Shown here in pieces: positions 1-5,854 of a stretch of 7,200 nucleotides of DNA. Each line of letters starts with the position of its first letter. Position 1 is the stretch's first letter. The position numbers were made by a program, and so were the translations under genes. A model generated the notes under the pieces. That model worked only from the letters and a program-made list of their open reading frames with translations. It did no database searches and was not told the origin of the DNA. Source of the stretch: Candidatus Cloacimonadota bacterium (GTDB taxonomy: Bacteria; Cloacimonadota; Cloacimonadia; Cloacimonadales; TCS61); assembly GCA_011372345.1 (NCBI GenBank), contig DRTC01000503.1, forward strand, positions 1 to 7,200. The letters are read 5' to 3'.

Positions 1-27
1 CTTTCTTTCACTAGTTCTTACATTAAG

Positions 28-90
28 ATTCGGAAGGATGTATATGTCCCGGAACTTTCCGATCCGGCAACTGCCGGATAGAATTCCTTC
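28..90. repeat. Cluster of nested short palindromes
   Basis: Several inverted repeats sit back to back here. CGGAA (50-54) pairs with TTCCG (57-61). ATCCGGCA (62-69) pairs with TGCCGGAT (72-79) around an AC centre. GAAGGA (33-38) and TCCTTC (85-90) enclose both. All three frames of the + strand run open for a few dozen codons, but none has a convincing start or a recognisable product, so I read this as a structured noncoding repeat rather than a gene end. A gene truncated at the left edge and ending at the TAG at 79-81 cannot be excluded. Positions 91-152 are plain AT-rich sequence in which I see nothing else. Confidence 0.45.
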
Positions 91-152
91 ATGAGAAGCT
101 TCGGAAAGGCATCACATTTTTTCATAAGTTTTCATAATTTATATTACACTAC

Positions 153-231
153 CAGATCAGAACTTGTTCTGATCCCTTTAATGTTATGGTTTCTTCATTG
201 ATTATTGGACTCGGAACAAGTTCCGAGCTAC
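153..231. repeat. Two-hairpin REP/BIME-like element, copy A
   Basis: The left palindrome has arms GATCAGAAC (155-163) and GTTCTGATC (166-174) around TT. After about 35 AT-rich bases comes the right palindrome, CTCGGAAC (210-217) and GTTCCGAG (220-227) around AA, followed at once by CTAC (228-231), which is GTAG on the minus strand. The left hairpin lacks the GTAG foot (ACCA is found there instead), so this copy looks partly decayed at its left end. It has the same order and orientation as the copies at 233-338, 339-410 and 3940-4023. Confidence 0.7.
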
Positions 232-232
232 A

Positions 233-338
233 GTAGTTCAGGAACTTGTTCTGAACATTGTTTTGTATTCCAGTCTCATCAAAATTTTCTTGGTTTCGGA
301 ACAATCAGTCAAAAGCCGGAATAAAGGTTCCGAACTAC
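233..338. repeat. Two-hairpin REP/BIME-like element, copy B
   Basis: The element starts with GTAG (233-236). Next comes a palindrome whose arms are GTTCAGGAAC, with one extra G, and GTTCTGAAC (248-256). A spacer containing the segment TCTCATC follows; the same segment occurs in the spacer of the copy at 3940-4023. The right palindrome is split: TTTCGGAAC (294-302) is separated from GTTCCGAA (327-334) by 24 bases instead of the usual two. It ends with CTAC (335-338). The copy abuts copy A with one base between them. Confidence 0.7.
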
Positions 339-410
339 GATTGTTCTGATTCAATTTTTCATTACGGTTTGCTCAATAATTTTCAGGTTTCGGAACAAGT
401 TCCGAACTAC
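339..410. repeat. Two-hairpin REP/BIME-like element, copy C (left end decayed)
   Basis: This copy directly follows copy B. Only half of the left palindrome survives (TTGTTCTGA near 342-350). The right palindrome is intact: TTTCGGAAC and GTTCCGAA around AA, ending with CTAC at 407-410. On the minus strand that CTAC reads GTAG and supplies the TAG stop codon of the glycogen synthase gene, so the hairpin begins immediately after the stop. No run of U follows the hairpin, so it is not a classic intrinsic terminator, though it could protect the 3' end of the mRNA. Confidence 0.6.
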
Positions 411-1891
411 AGCATTTTCTCATAGATCTTCATATATTCGCCTGCTGTTTTTTCCATATTGAACATTCTTCTGGATTGGCTCATAATTCTCCGGATTTGT
501 TTCATACGGATAGCGAAAGGTTGTTCATAAAACTTGAGCGCTTCTTTGATCCCGAATTCAATTCCGGTTTTATCCAACATTACGAAGACAAAACCATTTC
601 CCTTATTCTTTTTCACATCAAGATGTTCGATCGTATCTTTCAAACCACCTGTAGCCCGCACGATCGGTAAAGTTCCAAATCTGGGAACTTCCATTTGCGG
701 AAGTCCGCAAGGTTCATAACGGGATGGCATTAGAATGAAGTCAGAAGCTGCTTTACCGAGAGTACTTAAAGATTCATCGAAAGTTTGAAATTTGAGATTG
801 CTATTTTTTTTGGATAGTACTTTTAATTTATTCTCGACTTTAAGATCACCATTAGCGACCACGGCGATCTGCATTTTGTACTTTTTCAGGAAATATTCGG
901 CATGATCGACCAGCAATTCGGGAGATTTCTGGGAATACAATCTGTTCGGCCAAAAGAATAGAGGGATATCCGGTTCGAGAGGAAGTTTCATTTTTTCCTG
1001 GAAAAGCTTCTTATTTTCTGCTTTCTTCTCCATGACCGTGTGCTTATTGAAATTGATTATATCAGGCATAACTTCGGGATTTATAGTATCATTGGGAGCA
1101 TTTAGAATTCCGAACGCTTTATCTTGTTCACATTTATCTTTAATAACCTGATAGATGGGTCTGGAAACGAGTTCCGGGAAATAATCATCTTTCAGTTCTT
1201 CCAGAAAAGTCTGGCTGACCGTATTAAAATAATCGGCAGCAAAGATCGCACTCGCTGTGAAATCAACTTTATTAGTATTAAAATATTTTCGCCAATTCTG
1301 TTTAATGTTTTCCGGAAATTCTTCAAAATATAAATTTTCGACAAATTCCATCGGTTTTATTCCGCTTAATTCGATATCCATCAAAGTCTGCTTTTCAGTA
1401 AAAATATTATGAAGCGTGAACAGCGATTTTATACCTTTTGCTTTTGCTGCTGCCGGGATCAAACCTGTCATCCAGTCATTGCAGTGTACAACATCCGGTT
1501 CTATCCAATCAAGAAGATTATTGATCACATATCTTTGAAAAACAAGGGAACGACGCACAGGAGAATGAAGCTTATGCTCCGCATAAGGATTGCTCAAATA
1601 TGAAAATGCACTATCATTAACGAGGTGAATTCCTTTTCCCTGCAATGTGATAGACAATCTGTCGATCTGCTGGTTTGTGTATTTGGAAACATTTTTGATG
1701 CGGTTATCATATTTGGGAAGAACGATGTGCAGTTCAAATTCGCGACTTTCATTGAGATGACGAACCAGACTTGCAGAAATATCTCCGAGACCACCGCCTT
1801 TGGCTGACACAAAATTAGCAGCATTTCCCATACCTTCCGGAAGTTCTGTTATTTCCGGGGTACAGAGAAGGATTTTTGGTTTTTTGCTCAT
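407..1891 (-). CDS. glgA: Glycogen/starch synthase (GT5)
   Basis: The 494-residue protein has the usual length for a GlgA-type enzyme. It should transfer glucosyl units from ADP- or UDP-glucose to the growing end of an alpha-1,4-glucan in the cytoplasm. Visible GT-B features are KGGGLGD (31-37, the glycine-rich acceptor/nucleotide loop, with G where many GlgA have T), VVHCNDWMTGL (134-144), the HN pair at 161-162, FNTVS (222-226), GILN...ND (261-268), RLYSQK (317-322, the usual R and K phosphate contacts) and EPCGLPQME, in which E393 and E401 form the E-x7-E motif. Before the KGGGLGD loop there is an extra segment of about 13 residues (LPEGMGNAANFVSA) compared with E. coli-type GlgA. The ATG at 1891 is preceded by AGGA (1902-1905) with about ten bases between. 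The TAG stop is made by the GTAG foot of a repeat. No other glycogen gene is in the window, and sugar-donor preference cannot be read from sequence. Confidence 0.93.
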   Translation of the reverse strand: MSKKPKILLCTPEITELPEGMGNAANFVSAKGGGLGDISASLVRHLNESREFELHIVLPKYDNRIKNVSKYTNQQIDRLSITLQGKGIHLVNDSAFSYLSNPYAEHKLHSPVRRSLVFQRYVINNLLDWIEPDVVHCNDWMTGLIPAAAKAKGIKSLFTLHNIFTEKQTLMDIELSGIKPMEFVENLYFEEFPENIKQNWRKYFNTNKVDFTASAIFAADYFNTVSQTFLEELKDDYFPELVSRPIYQVIKDKCEQDKAFGILNAPNDTINPEVMPDIINFNKHTVMEKKAENKKLFQEKMKLPLEPDIPLFFWPNRLYSQKSPELLVDHAEYFLKKYKMQIAVVANGDLKVENKLKVLSKKNSNLKFQTFDESLSTLGKAASDFILMPSRYEPCGLPQMEVPRFGTLPIVRATGGLKDTIEHLDVKKNKGNGFVFVMLDKTGIEFGIKEALKFYEQPFAIRMKQIRRIMSQSRRMFNMEKTAGEYMKIYEKML

Positions 1892-1918
1892 TATTTTGAT
1901 TTCCTATTTATTCTTTTT

Positions 1919-2074
1919 ACCAAATTGCATTAGGAAAATTCGTTTGGTTTGGCTTGTTCCCAAATTGTATTTGGGAACATTATTAGCTATGAAATTTCAT
2001 TTCGATTTATCATTTTTTTGTGTTCAAAGTGAAACTTTTACTCAATTGCATTCTCAAATGTAAATTGAGAACGA
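1919..2074. repeat. Block of related palindromes upstream of glgA
   Basis: Three related hairpin-forming segments lie here. ACCAAA (1919-1924) pairs with TTTGGT (1943-1948). TGTTCCCAAAT (1955-1965) pairs perfectly with ATTTGGGAACA (1969-1979). CTCAATT (2041-2047) pairs with AATTGAG (2063-2069), and this stem can be extended inward with a bulge. All three contain a version of the segment AAATTGCATT, so they look like diverged units of one family rather than independent palindromes. The block fills the gap between the protease and glgA and overlaps the last codons of the protease gene. Any promoter for glgA would have to lie inside it. Confidence 0.6.
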
Positions 2075-2446
2075 GGATGAAGCAACCGGTAACGGTCCGG
2101 CAGCAACTAATTTTTTCTGCCTTGAATCGACAGTCAGGTTCAATCCTTCCAAAGTTCTTGCTCCCAATAACTCCATATCACCTTCCTGGGCAAAGACAAC
2201 TTCATCGATCGTAAAAAAATCATTTATCCTGATAATGGCAAAGCCGATTGTACGAGTTATTTTTTGTCCATTTGCCATAATGAAAGTCAGGTCTTTTTTT
2301 TCTCTAATCACTCCAATTTTTTTTAGATTATTCTCCGATACCCAAGTATATTCACTTCCCGTATCAACAAGTAGTTTATTGACAATTATTTTGTTCGCTC
2401 TATTAATATGATTTTGAACTTCGCAACTTGTATAAAAAGTACCCAT
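2054..2446 (-). CDS. Retropepsin-like aspartic protease, single domain
   Basis: The 130-residue protein carries the catalytic motif LLVDTGSEYTWV with D28 in DTGS (28-31). The motif MELLGARTLEGL (91-102) is the hydrophobic-hydrophobic-Gly element that closes the retropepsin fold. It is followed by LTVDSRQKKLV, a common ending in bacterial clan AA aspartic proteases of about 120-130 residues. With only one DTG it should act as a homodimer, as retroviral proteases do. No signal peptide or membrane segment is seen, so a cytoplasmic location is likely; substrates are unknown. The start at 2446 is well supported by GGAGG five bases upstream. The last five residues (FSIYI) and the stop fall in the repeat block at 1919-2074, so the C-terminus is probably repeat-derived. 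It stands apart from its neighbours by more than 110 bases on the upstream side. Confidence 0.82.
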   Translation of the reverse strand: MGTFYTSCEVQNHINRANKIIVNKLLVDTGSEYTWVSENNLKKIGVIREKKDLTFIMANGQKITRTIGFAIIRINDFFTIDEVVFAQEGDMELLGARTLEGLNLTVDSRQKKLVAAGPLPVASSSFSIYI

Positions 2447-2451
2447 TAAAA

Positions 2452-2456
2452 CCTCC
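2452..2456 (-). promoter_or_regulatory. Strong Shine-Dalgarno site of the protease gene
   Basis: GGAGG on the minus strand lies five bases before the ATG at 2446. It is the best ribosome binding site in the window and fixes the start of the protease. The permease and the cation transporter have almost no such site. Confidence 0.65.
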
Positions 2457-2524
2457 AGATTTAGAGCATTTATTTAGGATTTTATGTCAAGAATTTTGCT
2501 GAATGATTTTTCAATGCTCTTTAC

Positions 2525-2558
2525 AAACTTGCCAAATTTTCAGAAATTTGGCAAGTTT
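2525..2558. repeat. Perfect 15-bp-arm palindrome after the aldehyde dehydrogenase
   Basis: AAACTTGCCAAATTT (2525-2539) and its exact complement AAATTTGGCAAGTTT (2544-2558) are separated by TCAG. The palindrome begins seven bases after the dehydrogenase stop codon on the minus strand, where a terminator would sit. On that strand only three U at the stem base, then GUAAAG, follow it, so it would be a weak intrinsic terminator. A second, slightly diverged copy lies at 4890-4922, which shows that it belongs to a dispersed repeat family. Confidence 0.7.
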
Positions 2559-2565
2559 TCATCGA

Positions 2566-3927
2566 TCATTTCACATAAACCGTCTTAATATTCACAAATT
2601 CTTTGATCCCATAGTGTGAAAGTTCTCGTCCATATCCGCTTTCCTTGATTCCACCAAAAGGAAGTCGCGGATCGGAACGGACAAAATCATTCACAAAACA
2701 GCATCCTGCTTCCAGTTCTTTTTCAGCGATCCTTTTTCCTTTTTCTTCGTCAGATGTGAATACTGCAGCACCAAGTCCGAATTTTGAATCATTTGCGATT
2801 CTGATCGCATCCTCTTCATCTCCGGCAGAAATAATGACAGCAACCGGTCCGAATAATTCTTCATTATATGCCGGAGTTCCTTTTTGGACATTTGTCAGAA
2901 CTGTCGGTGGATAAAATGCACCTTTATCATCAGGGATTTTTCCACCTAAAATGCAATCTGCACCTTTTTCGATGCTTCTTTGAACTTGCTCGTGAAGTTC
3001 GTCTCTTAAATCGTATCTTGATAGAGGACCAATCGTTGTTTCTTTATTTTTTGGATCACCCATTTTTTGTGCCGACATTTGTTTAACGAGAAGTTCTTCA
3101 AATCTTTCTTTTACTTTCTCCACCACAATAAATCTTTTCGCAGCAATACAGCTCTGACCGGCATTGATCAGTTTAGAGGTTACACAAATTGGAACTACTT
3201 TTTCCAGATCGGCGTCTTCGAGGATAATGTAAGGATCGCTTCCGCCAAGTTCGAGAACAGTTTTTTTCAACATTTCACCTGATTTTTTAGCAACTGATTT
3301 ACCGGCTGAAGTACTTCCGGTCAAGGTTACAGCCTTTATCAAAGTATTTTCAATAATTTCATTAACTTTGTTACTTCCAATCAGTAAAGTCTTAAAAACA
3401 TTTTCCGGGAATCCTGCTTGCCTGAAAATATCTTCGATCGCTAAAGCACATCCGGGAACATTGGATGCATGCTTCAATATTCCGACATTTCCTGCCATCA
3501 GAGCAGGAGCAGCAAATCGGAAAACCTGCCAGAAAGGAAAATTCCAGGGCATGACAGCAAGTACAATTCCGAAAGGTTGGAAGGTAACAAAACTTTCAGT
3601 TGCATCTGTTTCAACGATTTCCGGTTCTAAAAACTTTTTAGAATTTTTGGCATAATAATCGCAAACCCAGGCACATTTTTCTGCTTCCGCTTTTCCGCTT
3701 CTGAAAAGTTTTCCCATTTCATTCATCATCAGTTCAGCATATTCTTCGGATTTATTTCGCAGGATTTGAGCAGCTTTGGTCATGAGCCAGGTTCGTTCTT
3801 CAAAATCGGTTTTTTTCCAATCAAGAAATGACTGATGAGACTTTTCGATTTGGATTTTTACTTCTTCTGAAGTATGTTCTTTGTATTCTTTGATCGTTTT
3901 TTCTGTAAAAGGATTTATGGATTTCAT
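2566..3927 (-). CDS. NAD(P)-dependent aldehyde dehydrogenase, succinate-semialdehyde type
   Basis: The 453-residue protein is of normal length for the compact Sad/YneI-like branch of the ALDH superfamily. It should oxidise an aldehyde, most likely succinate semialdehyde, to the acid with NAD(P). All catalytic landmarks are present: MPWNFP with N129 (oxyanion hole), K152 in ILKHASNVPGC (cofactor contact), GSTSAGK (204-210, Rossmann loop), E226 in LELGGSDP (general base), C260 in NAGQSC (nucleophile), EELFGP with E357 (ribose contact) and PFGGIKESGYGRE near the C-terminus. The segment around HASNVPGCA followed by an AGFPENVF-like stretch is typical of the YneI branch. No GABA transaminase or other pathway partner is nearby, so the true substrate is open. 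The ATG at 3927 has only a weak GAGAAG-like sequence upstream, and the GTAG foot of a REP-like element lies 12 bases before it. Confidence 0.9.
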   Translation of the reverse strand: MKSINPFTEKTIKEYKEHTSEEVKIQIEKSHQSFLDWKKTDFEERTWLMTKAAQILRNKSEEYAELMMNEMGKLFRSGKAEAEKCAWVCDYYAKNSKKFLEPEIVETDATESFVTFQPFGIVLAVMPWNFPFWQVFRFAAPALMAGNVGILKHASNVPGCALAIEDIFRQAGFPENVFKTLLIGSNKVNEIIENTLIKAVTLTGSTSAGKSVAKKSGEMLKKTVLELGGSDPYIILEDADLEKVVPICVTSKLINAGQSCIAAKRFIVVEKVKERFEELLVKQMSAQKMGDPKNKETTIGPLSRYDLRDELHEQVQRSIEKGADCILGGKIPDDKGAFYPPTVLTNVQKGTPAYNEELFGPVAVIISAGDEEDAIRIANDSKFGLGAAVFTSDEEKGKRIAEKELEAGCCFVNDFVRSDPRLPFGGIKESGYGRELSHYGIKEFVNIKTVYVK

Positions 3928-3939
3928 GAGACGCTTCTC

Positions 3940-4023
3940 GTAGTTCAGAACTTGTTCTGAACCTTTTTCTTAAATTTCTGTCTCATCTAATATTTTCTGG
4001 TTTCGGAACAAGTTCCGAGCTAC
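3940..4023. repeat. Two-hairpin REP/BIME-like element, copy D (most complete)
   Basis: This is the cleanest copy. It starts with GTAG (3940-3943). TTCAGAAC and GTTCTGAA then form a stem around TT (3944-3961). A spacer of about 38 bases includes TCTGTCTCATC. TTTCGGAAC and GTTCCGAG form the second palindrome around AA, which ends with CTAC (4020-4023). Read on the opposite strand, the right half is another version of the left half, so the element is an inverted pair of one unit with GTAG outermost on both sides. It fills the gap between permease and dehydrogenase and encodes the last 13 residues of the permease. Confidence 0.8.
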
Positions 4024-4879
4024 TTAAAATTCCTGTGACAATAAAAATTAAACCGATAAAAGTTGAAAGTAAAATTTTTTCTCCGACCATAAAGTTTATG
4101 AAGATCAAAGACAAAAATGGAGTCAAATAAATAAGGTTGTTTACTTTTGCAGTTGTATCGGAAAGAGTCAGAGCTTTTAACCAGACAAAAAAAGTGATCG
4201 CCATCTCAAATAAGGAGATGTAAATTGTTCCCAGAATTCCCTTTATTGAAGGAAAATCGATCTTCACAAATACAAAAGAGAAAATTAAAATATAAAAAAA
4301 TCCAAAGATAAAACTCAAAAAAAGTTTTACGATCTCATCCCTTTTATCTTTTACATTTAAGATAAAGAAAAAAGCCCAGATGATCGATGAAAAAAGGGCA
4401 AGCCCAACTCCGAATGAGTTTGAGAATTTCAAACTGAAAATATTTCCTTGAGTAGAAATAATGATCACTCCCAGAAAACAGATCAAAAGTGAAATGATAT
4501 TCTTAAATTTGATCTTTTGTTTGAGAATGGGAATCGAGAAAAGGACGATCATCAAAGGCCAGATAAAATTCAAAGGTTGAGCTTCCTGAGCTGGCAGTAA
4601 TTCGTAAGCTTTGAAAAGAATCAGATAATAAAGAAAAGGATTCAAAAATCCCAGAAAAAGAGAATGTAAGTATTCCTTTCTGGAAAAAGAAAATATCAGG
4701 TTGAATTTTTTTTGAATAACTAAAAAAATAAATAAAACAAGAGAAGCAAAAAAAGATGAAAATAAGAGCAGATGAAGAAAATCCAGATATCTTAATGAAA
4801 TTTTGAAGGCTGATGCTGCGGTTGACCAGAGAAGAACTGCGAATGTTGCGTAGATGTAGGCTTTTTGCTGATTTGTCAT
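3983..4879 (-). CDS. EamA/DMT-family permease
   Basis: About 298 residues with ten hydrophobic segments arranged as two EamA repeats (roughly residues 4-142 and 156-286), the standard size and layout for a drug/metabolite transporter of the inner membrane. Supporting motifs are the opening YATFAVLLWSTAASAFK, the PLNFIWPLMIVLFSIPILK stretch near the end of repeat one, and NNLIYLTPFLSLIFINFMVGEKI in repeat two, where EamA proteins usually have a P-x-x-a/s ... GE pattern. The substrate cannot be assigned; family members export amino acids, metabolites or toxins. I chose the ATG at 4879; an in-frame TTG at 4891 would add MKAK but lies inside a palindrome. Neither has a clear Shine-Dalgarno site. 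The gene follows the cation transporter by 24 bases (12 from TTG), so translation is probably coupled. The C-terminal tail SSELVPKPENIR is encoded by a REP-like repeat and is unlikely to be ancestral. Confidence 0.85.
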   Translation of the reverse strand: MTNQQKAYIYATFAVLLWSTAASAFKISLRYLDFLHLLLFSSFFASLVLFIFLVIQKKFNLIFSFSRKEYLHSLFLGFLNPFLYYLILFKAYELLPAQEAQPLNFIWPLMIVLFSIPILKQKIKFKNIISLLICFLGVIIISTQGNIFSLKFSNSFGVGLALFSSIIWAFFFILNVKDKRDEIVKLFLSFIFGFFYILIFSFVFVKIDFPSIKGILGTIYISLFEMAITFFVWLKALTLSDTTAKVNNLIYLTPFLSLIFINFMVGEKILLSTFIGLIFIVTGILSSSELVPKPENIR

Positions 4880-4889
4880 TTTTGCTTTC

Positions 4890-4922
4890 AAACTTGCTAA
4901 ATTTCAAAAATTTGGCAGGTTT
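4890..4922. repeat. Second copy of the AAACTTGCCAAATTT palindrome
   Basis: AAACTTGCTAAATTT (4890-4904) and AAATTTGGCAGGTTT (4908-4922) form a near-perfect inverted repeat around CAA and differ at only a few positions from the pair at 2525-2558. It spans the end of the cation transporter gene, where it encodes NLPNF and the stop, and reaches the alternative TTG start of the permease. Confidence 0.65.
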
Positions 4923-5788
4923 TCGTTATGATAAGGTTCAGCATGAATTGTAGCTTCAATATCCAGTTCTGATTTGATTAGTTTCTCAATTTTATCAGCA
5001 ACATTATGAGCTTCGACTAATTTCATATCAGGAGCAAGGACGATATGAAAGGTGATCTCTTTATGGCTTCCGTAACAATGATAATGCAGGTGATGAAAAT
5101 GAATTTCCTGATCGATATTTGTGTTTATTATTTCTTTGATTTTATGAACGATTTCCTCATCCGGTTCTTCTCCGATCAAGGGACTGATAGATTTTTTCAG
5201 GATATTGAAAGCTGCATAAAAGATCATCAATGAAAGAAGAAATCCCATCACACTGTCTATCCACCAGAAATATTTTCCAAGAAAAATTCCGATCAAGACC
5301 ATTAATGAAGTAAGAGCGTCGCTGCGATGATGCCAGCCATCTGCGGAAAGTAAAGTTGATTTTGTCTTCCTTGCTCCCCAGAATGAGAATTGAGCCATAA
5401 ATTCTTTTAAAACAATCGAGATGATGATGATGATAATTGCTTTCATCGAGAAATTTGCAGCTTGATGTTCTCTGAATCGTTGAAATGATTCAATTAAAAA
5501 ATTGAAAGCTACAATTGTGAGAATAATTCCTATGATTAGAGATGCTATGATTTCCGCGCGACCATGTCCGAACGGATGTTCTTTATCAGGAGGTTTGTTG
5601 GAAATTTTAATTCCAAAAAAAAGGATGATCGAAGAAAAAGAATCCGATAAAGTGTGCCAGGCATCAGCAATGATAGCGATGGAAGCTGTTTTTATTCCGA
5701 CGATATATTTCAGGATGAAGAGGATAATATTGAGCAATATCGAAATCCCTGCTTCTAAATATGCGATGGATTTTTTTTCTTTTTTCAT
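4904..5788 (-). CDS. Cation diffusion facilitator, zinc-type metal exporter
   Basis: The 294-residue protein matches the usual CDF length and would move Zn(II) or a similar divalent ion out of the cytoplasm in exchange for protons. Six membrane segments precede a cytoplasmic domain. Metal site residues are visible: H45 and D49 in ADAWHTLSD (segment 2), and H153 and D157 in DGWHHRSD (segment 5). HxxxD in both places is the pattern common in zinc-selective members; E. coli YiiP has DxxxD in segment 2. HPFGHGRAE (71-79) is the conserved loop after segment 2. The C-terminal domain (about 205-290) holds GEEPDEE, a histidine cluster HFHHLHYH (230-237) and HAEP (282-285), typical of the dimerising metal-sensing domain. 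No Shine-Dalgarno site precedes the ATG at 5788. The final NLPNF and stop lie in a palindromic repeat. It is probably the first gene of a unit with the permease. Confidence 0.92.
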   Translation of the reverse strand: MKKEKKSIAYLEAGISILLNIILFILKYIVGIKTASIAIIADAWHTLSDSFSSIILFFGIKISNKPPDKEHPFGHGRAEIIASLIIGIILTIVAFNFLIESFQRFREHQAANFSMKAIIIIIISIVLKEFMAQFSFWGARKTKSTLLSADGWHHRSDALTSLMVLIGIFLGKYFWWIDSVMGFLLSLMIFYAAFNILKKSISPLIGEEPDEEIVHKIKEIINTNIDQEIHFHHLHYHCYGSHKEITFHIVLAPDMKLVEAHNVADKIEKLIKSELDIEATIHAEPYHNENLPNF

Positions 5789-5800
5789 TTGTTTTTATTT

Positions 5801-5847
5801 TTACGAAAATTGTAGCATAAGAAATTCTTTAATGATAATTTTCGTAA
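5801..5847 (-). promoter_or_regulatory. Candidate promoter with flanking inverted repeat upstream of the cation transporter
   Basis: In the 66-base gap before the transporter, the minus strand carries TGC followed by TACAAT (5817-5809), a good extended -10 element; no clear -35 is seen. TTACGAAAATT (5801-5811) and its exact complement AATTTTCGTAA (5837-5847) flank it, 25 bases apart, so one half-site overlaps the -10 and the other lies near -35. This layout would suit an operator, perhaps for a metal sensor. The same inverted repeat lies eight bases past the phosphodiesterase stop and could instead form a long hairpin after that gene. Confidence 0.4.
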
Positions 5848-5854
5848 AGTTAGT

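Noticed and set aside
1..81. Possible 3' end of a + strand gene terminating at TAG 79-81
   Set aside because: The frame is open from the edge, but all three + frames are open here and the segment is dominated by palindromes, so there is no basis to prefer coding.
153..410. CRISPR array
   Set aside because: The repeats are palindromic pairs with uneven spacing and related spacers, and there are no cas genes.
2460..2490. Promoter for the protease with TTGACA (2490-2485, minus strand)
   Set aside because: The -35 match is perfect, but no -10 lies at 16-18 bases. The nearest, TCTAAA at 19 bases, would place the transcript start on the Shine-Dalgarno site.
2525..2558. Strong intrinsic terminator of the aldehyde dehydrogenase
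   Set aside because: The stem is long, but on the transcribed strand it is followed by GUAAAG rather than a U tract, and the sequence recurs at a gene junction elsewhere, so it is listed as a repeat.
4503..4907. 134-residue open frame on the minus strand inside the permease
   Set aside because: It overlaps the permease in another frame, is low-complexity F/S/I-rich and has no recognisable motif; the permease frame has clear family features.
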